Positions 1-6,100 of a stretch of DNA of 11,419 bases are shown one piece after another. How positions within the stretch are numbered: position 1 is the stretch's first letter; every line of letters starts with the position of its first letter. The stretch lies in assembly GCA_031404455.1 (NCBI GenBank), contig JANNHP010000181.1:1-11419 (forward strand), written 5' to 3'. A program made the translations under genes and the position numbers. This stretch comes from JANNHP01 sp031404455. GTDB lineage: Bacteria; Planctomycetota; JAJSAM01; JAJVHW01. The notes beneath the pieces were generated by a model. It saw only the letters and a program-made list of their open reading frames with translations, ran no database searches and was not told the origin of the DNA.

Positions 1-98
1 CCCGGGAAACAGCGACCTTTCGACCTCGCTGCCGCTCATCGTGAGCGCCGCCGACCTCAGCGCGCTGACGCTCACCAACGTCGGCCGTCCGGTCCAGG
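1..98 (+). other. Left-edge segment with coding signal in a different frame from topA
   Basis: From about base 2 to base 97 the third codon positions are almost all G or C in the frame with codons starting at 2, 5, 8 and so on. The frame used by topA has stops here (TGA at 42-44 and 66-68). The peptide in the coding-like frame includes LPLIVSAADLSALTLTNV; I do not recognise it. It contains a GTG at 41-43, the only canonical start codon ahead of the topA catalytic region. The segment could be the 3' end of an upstream gene whose stop was lost, or the true N-terminal part of topA separated by a one-base indel. It could also be the start of a divergent minus-strand gene: an ATG at 39-37 on the minus strand opens MSGSEVERSLFPG, and that frame shares the same wobble positions. 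I cannot choose between these. Confidence 0.35.
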
Positions 99-2810
99 GT
101 CGCCGAGGCGCCGCCCGAGACGAAGCCCAAGGCGAGGAAGAACCCCACCGGTCCGGCGCTGGTCATCGTCGAGTCGCCGGCCAAGGCCCGCACGATCGGG
201 AAGTTCCTCGGATCGGGGTTCGAGGTGCGCGCCTCGATGGGGCACGTGCGCGACCTCCCGAAGAAGGGCATGGGGATCAAGGAGGAGAAACGCGGCGGGA
301 AGAAGTTCTTCGTGCCGACGTACGAGATCATCCCCGACAAGGTGAAGGTCGTGAGGGAGCTCGCGGCGCTCGCGAAGAACGCGCCGACCGTGTACTTCGC
401 GACCGACCTCGACCGCGAGGGCGAGGCGATCGCCTGGCACCTCGTGCAGGCCCTCGACGTGCCGGTCGAGCGCCGCGCCCGCGTCACCTTCCACGAGATC
501 ACCAAGCGCGCGATCGACGAGGCGTTCCACCATCCCGGCACCATGAACGAGGGCCGCGTGGACGCGCAGCAGGCGCGCCGCGTGCTCGACCGGATCGTCG
601 GCTATCCGCTTTCCCGTCTGCTCTCGAAGAGCATCTCGCGCGGTCTCTCCGCCGGGCGCGTGCAGTCGGTCGCAGTCAGGCTCATCACGGACCGCGAGAA
701 GGAGATCCGCGCGTTCAGGGCGGTGGACTACTGGCGCGTGTTCGCCGACCTCAGGAAGGCCGGGGTGCCCGACGCGGAAGCCTTCACGACGGACCTCGTC
801 CACATCGACCAGGTCTCCGAGGACGACTCCTGGGCGACCGACGCCGTCGTCCCCGAGGGCACCGAGGAGGAACTCGCCGAGACCGGCGAGGTCGACATCG
901 AGGTCGAGAAGCCCGGCGAGACGCCGAAGCTGCCGAAGTCGCGCGAGCTCCGCCTCCACAAGGAAGAGGAGGCGCAGTCGATCGTCGACGAACTGAACGC
1001 GCCCGGCACCGAGTGGAAGGTCGAGTCCGTCGAGGGCAAGCGCAAGCAGGAGTGGGCGGGGCCGCCGCTCATCACGTCCACGCTCCAGCAGCAGGCGTCG
1101 ATCCGCCTGCGCTGGGCCGCGAAGCACGCGATGAAGGTCGCGCAGGAGCTGTACGAAGGCGTGCCGGTCGGCGAGGAGGGCCCCGTCGGCCTCATCACCT
1201 ACATGCGCACGGACTCGGTGTCTCTCGCGCCCGAGGCGGTGTCGGCGTGCCGCGCGTACGTGGCGAAGCGCTGGGGCGACTCGTACGTGCCCGGCAAGCC
1301 GAACACCTTCAAGAGCAAGCAGGGCGCCCAGGAGGCGCACGAGGCGATCCGTCCGTCCGACGTGAACCGCACGCCCGAACAGCTCCGTCCGTATCTCTCG
1401 AAGGACCAGCTCGCGCTCTACCGCCTCGTGTGGGAGCGCTTCGTCACCTGCCAGATGTCGCCCGCGCAGGTGGACACGACCGTCGTCCGCGTCCGCGCGC
1501 GCCGCGCCGTCTTCGAGGCGCGCGGCAAAGTCACCGTGTTCGCCGGATGGCGCGCCGTCGGAGGGTCGAAGGAGGCGAAGGACGCGGAGCCCGTGCTGCC
1601 GATCCTCAACGCCGAGGAGAAGCTCGCCCTCGTGAAGCTCTCGCACGAGCACCGCACCACGCAGCCGCCGCCGCGCTACTCGGAGGCGACGCTGGTCAAG
1701 CGCCTCGAGAAGGAGGGCATCGGCCGCCCGTCCACGTACGCAGAGACGATCTCGAAGATCATCGTGCGCAAGTACGTCGAGAAGACGGCGGGGAAGTTCA
1801 AGGCGACGGAACTCGGCGAGGTCGTGATCGACCGCATGCTCCCGTACTTCGGCGAGCTCCTCGACGTGAGCTTCACGAGGAAGATGGAGGAGGACCTCGA
1901 CGCCGTCGAGTCCGGCAAGGAGGACTGGCAGACCTTCCTGCGCGACTACGACGCGGGCTTCGCGAAGGAGCTGAAGAACGCCGACGTCGGCATGGTGAAG
2001 GAGAAGTTCAAGCCTGAGGAGGGCGTGCCTCCGTGCGAGCTCTGCGGCAAGCCGATGCTGGTCCGCTTCTCCGAGGGCCGTAAGTTCTACGGCTGCTCGG
2101 GCTACCCCGAGTGCAAGGGCACGCGCGGGGGCGGCGGCGACTCGAAGCCCGCGGCGATCCCGACCGAGCACGTCTGCGAGAAGTGCGCGAAGCCGATGGT
2201 CATCCGCACCGGGCGCCGCGGTCCCTTCCTCGCGTGCAGCGGCTATCCCGCGTGCAAGAACGCAAAGGACATCGACGCCGACGGCAAGGTCGTCGAGCAG
2301 CCGAAGACCGACGAGAAGTGCGAGAAGTGCGGCTCCGACATGGTGGTGAAGAAGGGCCGCCGCGGTCCCTTCCTCGCGTGCTCGGGCTATCCCAACTGCC
2401 GCAACGCGCGCGATCTCGGCGCACCCGCTCCCGCGGGGATCGGCGACGCGCTCCTCGGAGACGGCAAGGCTCCCGCGCCCCAGCCCGGCGGCGTCGATCC
2501 GAGCGTCCCGCTGCCGCCCTGCCCGAAGTGCGGCTCGCCGACGTCGATCCGCCGGAGCTTCCGCGGCGCCTTCTGCGGCTGCACCAAGTACCCCGACTGC
2601 AAGGGCACGGCCCCCGTGCCGCCCGGCGCCCTCCCGAAACGCGAGCCGCCGAAGCCCGCCGGCGTCAACTGTCCCGACTGCGGCAAGCCGATGGTCATCC
2701 GTCAGGGCAAGCGCGGGCCGTTCGCCGGGTGCAGCGCCTACCCGAAGTGCCGCGGGACGATGCCGATGGAGGACATCCCGCCGGCCGCGACCGCGCCGCT
2801 CGTGCCGTAG
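99..2810 (+). CDS. topA: DNA topoisomerase I (type IA), 5' end uncertain
   Basis: Type IA topoisomerase, which relaxes negatively supercoiled DNA through a transient 5'-phosphotyrosine single-strand break. The TOPRIM domain opens with LVIVESPAKA (159-188, catalytic Glu at 171) and has the acidic triad in TDLDREGEAIAWH (from 402). The strand-passage region has GRVQSVAVRLITDRE. The catalytic tyrosine lies in LITYMRTDS (Tyr codon 1200-1202), and IGRPSTYA follows near 1719. An acidic linker at about 800-960 precedes the 5Y-CAP region. Five C4 zinc ribbons finish the protein (2034-2750). The left boundary is approximate. The frame is blocked by TGA at 66-68, and the first ATG or GTG in frame is at 225, which would remove the TOPRIM Glu and the start of the domain. 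Coding periodicity in this frame begins at about 80-100, giving a Lys/Pro-rich leader (ETKPKARKNP). The function is secure; the start is not. Confidence 0.93.
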   Translation, partial: VAEAPPETKPKARKNPTGPALVIVESPAKARTIGKFLGSGFEVRASMGHVRDLPKKGMGIKEEKRGGKKFFVPTYEIIPDKVKVVRELAALAKNAPTVYFATDLDREGEAIAWHLVQALDVPVERRARVTFHEITKRAIDEAFHHPGTMNEGRVDAQQARRVLDRIVGYPLSRLLSKSISRGLSAGRVQSVAVRLITDREKEIRAFRAVDYWRVFADLRKAGVPDAEAFTTDLVHIDQVSEDDSWATDAVVPEGTEEELAETGEVDIEVEKPGETPKLPKSRELRLHKEEEAQSIVDELNAPGTEWKVESVEGKRKQEWAGPPLITSTLQQQASIRLRWAAKHAMKVAQELYEGVPVGEEGPVGLITYMRTDSVSLAPEAVSACRAYVAKRWGDSYVPGKPNTFKSKQGAQEAHEAIRPSDVNRTPEQLRPYLSKDQLALYRLVWERFVTCQMSPAQVDTTVVRVRARRAVFEARGKVTVFAGWRAVGGSKEAKDAEPVLPILNAEEKLALVKLSHEHRTTQPPPRYSEATLVKRLEKEGIGRPSTYAETISKIIVRKYVEKTAGKFKATELGEVVIDRMLPYFGELLDVSFTRKMEEDLDAVESGKEDWQTFLRDYDAGFAKELKNADVGMVKEKFKPEEGVPPCELCGKPMLVRFSEGRKFYGCSGYPECKGTRGGGGDSKPAAIPTEHVCEKCAKPMVIRTGRRGPFLACSGYPACKNAKDIDADGKVVEQPKTDEKCEKCGSDMVVKKGRRGPFLACSGYPNCRNARDLGAPAPAGIGDALLGDGKAPAPQPGGVDPSVPLPPCPKCGSPTSIRRSFRGAFCGCTKYPDCKGTAPVPPGALPKREPPKPAGVNCPDCGKPMVIRQGKRGPFAGCSAYPKCRGTMPMEDIPPAATAPLVP
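2034..2750 (+). repeat. Five tandem C4 zinc-ribbon units at the TopA C-terminus
   Basis: Five Cys4 topoisomerase zinc ribbons run 2034-2114, 2175-2255, 2319-2399, 2520-2600 and 2670-2750 (first to last Cys codon). Each spans exactly 27 codons from first to last cysteine. The pattern is CxxCG-like, a basic GRRGPF-type turn, then a G/A-C-S-x-Y-P-x-C end. Units 2, 3 and 5 share RGPF. Units 2 and 3 are 144 bp apart and share a 23-bp identical stretch (2215-2237 and 2359-2381), which points to recent duplication or gene conversion. E. coli TopA has fewer true Cys4 fingers. These units are known to bind single-stranded DNA and RNA polymerase in other TopA proteins. Confidence 0.9.
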
Positions 2811-2811
2811 C

Positions 2812-2817
2812 GGAGGG
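2812..2817 (+). promoter_or_regulatory. Shine-Dalgarno GGAGGG for the 65-aa gene
   Basis: A GGAGGG directly follows the topA stop (TAG 2808-2810) and lies 3 nt ahead of the GTG at 2821. The spacing is short, but the match is strong. It supports GTG 2821 over the internal ATG at 2857, which has only a weaker purine stretch before it. Confidence 0.55.
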
Positions 2818-2820
2818 CGC

Positions 2821-3018
2821 GTGAGCAACGCTCGGAAGCCGAAGCGAGCCCCGAGGATGCGCCGCGAGTACGACTTCTCGGGCGGAGTGCGGGGCAAGTA
2901 CGCGGCGAAGTATGCGAAGGGCAGCAACGTCGTGGTCCTCGATCCGGATGTAGCGGAGCTCTACCCGGACTCGAGATCGGTGAACGCGGCGCTTCGGTCG
3001 CTCGCGAAGACTCTCTGA
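2821..3018 (+). CDS. Small conserved protein, ribbon-helix-helix/antitoxin-like (65 aa)
   Basis: A 65-aa protein with a basic N-terminus (residues 1-15 rich in Arg and Lys). It then has the core REYDFSGGVRGKYAAKYA, a short hydrophobic strand (NVVVLDP), and two helices separated by PDSRS and ending VNAALRSLAKTL. I recall this EYDFSGGVRGKYA-type protein as widespread and uncharacterised in planctomycetes, cyanobacteria and other bacteria. The strand-helix-turn-helix outline resembles ribbon-helix-helix antitoxins such as the CopG and BrnA types, so DNA binding is a reasonable inference, not a demonstration. It starts 10 nt after topA and is probably co-transcribed with it. No toxin-like gene lies next to it, so if it is an antitoxin here it is solitary. 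An alternative start at ATG 2857 would leave 53 aa covering the whole conserved core. Confidence 0.8.
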   Translation: MSNARKPKRAPRMRREYDFSGGVRGKYAAKYAKGSNVVVLDPDVAELYPDSRSVNAALRSLAKTL

Positions 3019-3168
3019 CTCCGAGGGAGCCTCCGCGCGGTGCCCGAGCCTTCACGCTGCCGACTGCGGCGCCGCTGATCCCGGAACTGCACCGTGAGGC
3101 CCGCGAGGCGGCCCACGCCGTGCGCGCGCGGATCGTGCGATACTCCCTGCGGGATCGATCGAGGTCGA
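3019..3168 (+). other. Intergenic gap with a weak promoter candidate
   Basis: 150 bp between the small gene and the A2M gene. An extended -10-like element, TGC-GATACT, lies at 3136-3144, 24 nt ahead of the A2M ATG. I see no matching -35 at 16-18 bp upstream. Short GC-rich inverted matches occur (for example GAGG-gag-CCTC around 3022-3032), but there is no hairpin followed by a T-run, so no terminator is called. An open frame from GTG 3094 runs into the A2M gene; I regard it as non-coding upstream sequence. Confidence 0.3.
3161..3164 (+). promoter_or_regulatory. GAGG ribosome binding site of the A2M gene
   Basis: A GAGG lies 4 nt ahead of ATG 3169, within GAGGTCGA. Together with the signal-peptide-like sequence that begins at this ATG, it decides the start against the upstream in-frame GTG at 3094. 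That alternative would add 25 residues rich in Arg, Pro and Cys ahead of the signal peptide. Confidence 0.5.
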
Positions 3169-6100
3169 ATGCGACTCGCTCATTGGTTGCTCGCAGCCTG
3201 CATCGGGCTCTCGTGCGTGTCGCCACCTCGCGTTGGCGAGACGGAGCCGCGCCCCGTCGTCGTCGGGACGGGCAACCGGCTCTCCGGGCGCGTGGACGTG
3301 ACGTGGCTCGGCGATCCCGCGCATCCGTTCGCTGCCGCGGTGGACGGAGTCGCCCGGCTCGCGGCCTTCCGCGGTCTCGAGGTCAAGTGCACGCGACGCC
3401 GGAGCCTCGGCTCCGAGCCCCCGACGTCGGCCGTCGTCGCGACGACGTGGCCGCCGACCGCTCCTGACGCCGAACGCCTGAGGGAGTACCGGCAGGCCGG
3501 GAGAGGCGTCGTCGTCTTCGTGGACGCGGAGCTCGACGCGGCTGCTCGGCCGCTCGGCGTCACGAAGGCGCCCGTCGCGGGATCGATCGCGCTCCACGCG
3601 ATCGATCCGACGATGCCGGCCGCTTGGGGCGACGTCCCGAGCGCTCTCGCGTGGCCGGACGACTCCGGCTCGATCCACGTCGTCGCGGCGGGCCCCGGCA
3701 CGGACCTGGGCGCGGTCGCGATCTCCGCGTTGCGCCACGCGATCGTCCGCGCGGACGGCGTGAGGTATCTCACGACCGTGTTCGCCGAGATCTCGGCCGA
3801 GGTGGCCGACGGGACGCTCGTCGTGAAGGCGCCGACGCTCCTCGCCGGGGCCGCCACGATGGACGTCATCGCCCCGGACGGCGCGCCGCTCCTGCCGCCG
3901 GGCCCGCTTCGCCCGATCGATCTCTCGAAGCTGCCTGACGCGGAACGGGCGCTGCTGCGGCTTCGGTTCGCGGGCGAGGGAATCGAGGACGAGGTCCGGC
4001 TCTGGGTGCCGGATCTCCTGCCGCTCACGTTCGCGAAGGCGCGGCTGACCGGTTTCGCGCACGCGTGGGCCGGCGATCCCGCCCTCTTCCGCGTCGTCGT
4101 CGACGGACCGGACGGATCGGGCGTAGAGGGCTGCGCGATCGACGCGGTCCTCGGCGATGCGTCGGTCGTGGCGACGACGGACGCGTTGGGCGCCGCGGTC
4201 GTCGCGTTCCCTGCTTCGGCGACGAACGCCGAGGGGAAGACGTCGCTCACGGCGACGATCCGCGGCCGAGTGTCCCCGCGCACGCTCGAGGCGGAGATCG
4301 ACGTGAACCCGCGCGAGGACGAGTGCGTCGTGCAGACCGACCGGCCCGTCTATCGCCCGGGAGGCGTCGTCAAGCTCCGCGCATTCCTTCTCGGGCCCGG
4401 CGGGCGGCCGAAGAGCGACGCGGCGCTGACGGTCGACGTGCGCGATCCCCGCGGCCGACTCGTGCGGACGTTCGCCGGTGCGACCGACGCGTTCGGCACC
4501 GTGACGTTCGAACTGCGGCTCGCCGCGCGAATCGCCGACGGCGTCTACGAAGCGCGCGTCCGGGTCGGCCCGAGCGACGCGCGCGCGTCGTTCCTCGTCG
4601 AGGACGCCGCGCGCCTGCCGTTCGACGTCCGCGTCGAGCTCGCGAACCCGCGCCCGGTCGCCGGGGAACGCGTGCGGGGAGCCGTCACGATCCGCGACTG
4701 GGACGGCGCCGACGTGCGGGGCGCGACGGTGCGCGCCGGACTCGGCGACGCGGAGCTGAAGGAGTCCCGCGGCGACGGCCGCATCGAGTTCGATCTCGCG
4801 ACCGAGCCCGCGAAGACGAGTCGTTCGACGACGCTCCGCGTCGAGGTCGAGAGCGGCGGGTCGGTCGTGACCAGCGAGTCGCCCCTCGTCCTCGCGGCGA
4901 AGGTCCCGGCGGGCCCGGACGCGATCACGATCGAGGTCGCGTCCACCGCGGCGCCCGGGTCGGGTCTCGATGTCGGCGTCCGCGCGAAGCGGGAGGACGG
5001 CGTCGTCGACGTCGACCTGGTCGGCCGAGGCCGGGTGCTGGCCTCCGCGACGGCGCGGATCGACGGCGGGCGCGCGATCGTGCGCCTCGCGATCCCCGAG
5101 GACGCGCGGGGCCCGGCCGAGGTCGTCGTCCGGATGCGCGACGGGACCGTCGCGCGGTCGCCGGTCTTCGTCGGACGCCCGTCGCTCGCGGTGACGCTCT
5201 CCGCGCCGTCGGCCGCGACGCCGGGCGACGACATCGAGGCCCGCGTCTGCGTGCTCGACGAGCACGGTCACGCGGTCCCGGCGCTCCTCGACGTGCGGGG
5301 CGTCGACCGCGCGTACCGCGCGCTCACCGAGTCGTCGACGCTCGATCCCCGTCGGGCGCGCGACGCCGAACCGCTCGGCGAGCCGATCGTGCTCGCGTCC
5401 GACGACGGCCGCGGCGCGTGGTTCCGATTCGAGCGTCTCGCGGCGTCGGAGGCGGACGCTGCGCTTCGACGCGCGGCCCTCGCGGCGGACGAGGGACGCG
5501 AGTTCGACGTCGCGCTGCCGTGGGGCGCGCGAGTCTTCGCCGGCGACATCGGCGGTGCGCGTTGCGTCACGGCCGAGGACGCCGTCACCCGCCGAGTCGG
5601 ACCCGGGGCGGGCGACCTCCCGCAGCGGTTCGCGATGCGAGCCGCCGCCACCGATCGCGCGACGGACGTCGCCGAACTCCTGCCGCAGCACGCCATCCGG
5701 TTCGCCCACGACCCCATCCCGCGGAACTCGCGCTGGCTCGTGCGGCACCAATCGCCCGACGGGAGCTGGCACCCGTCCCGGTTCCTCGACCTCTGCCGGG
5801 TGCCCGGTTGCGACGGGCCCGGACTCTCGGAGTTCCAAGTCGGGTCCACGTCGCTCGCGCTGCTCTGCTTCCTCGGCGTGGGGGAGACCCACCAGAGCGG
5901 CACGTGCCGCGAGACGGTGAAGAACGGGCTTCGCTGGCTCCGCGACGTGCAGAAGCCCGACGGTTTCGTCGGCGACCGTGCGGCCCCGTGCGCCGCGCTG
6001 AACCACGCGCTCGCGGCGCTCGCGCTCACCGAGGCGTACGGCATGACGGGCTCTCGCGTCTTCAAGGACCCGGCGCAGCGCGCCCTCGAAGCGCTCGTCG

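Noticed and set aside
72..2927. 951-aa minus-strand open frame opposite topA
   Set aside because: It is antisense to a fully recognisable topA. The composition (Arg, Ala, Leu, Asp, His rich) is what GC-rich wobble bases produce on the opposite strand, and no domain is recognisable.
3022..3032. GAGG-gag-CCTC hairpin after the 65-aa gene, as a terminator
   Set aside because: Only 4 bp of stem and no following T-run.
3094..3168. Upstream GTG start extending the A2M protein by 25 residues
   Set aside because: The extension is Arg/Pro/Cys rich, would bury the signal peptide, and has a weaker RBS context than ATG 3169 with GAGG.
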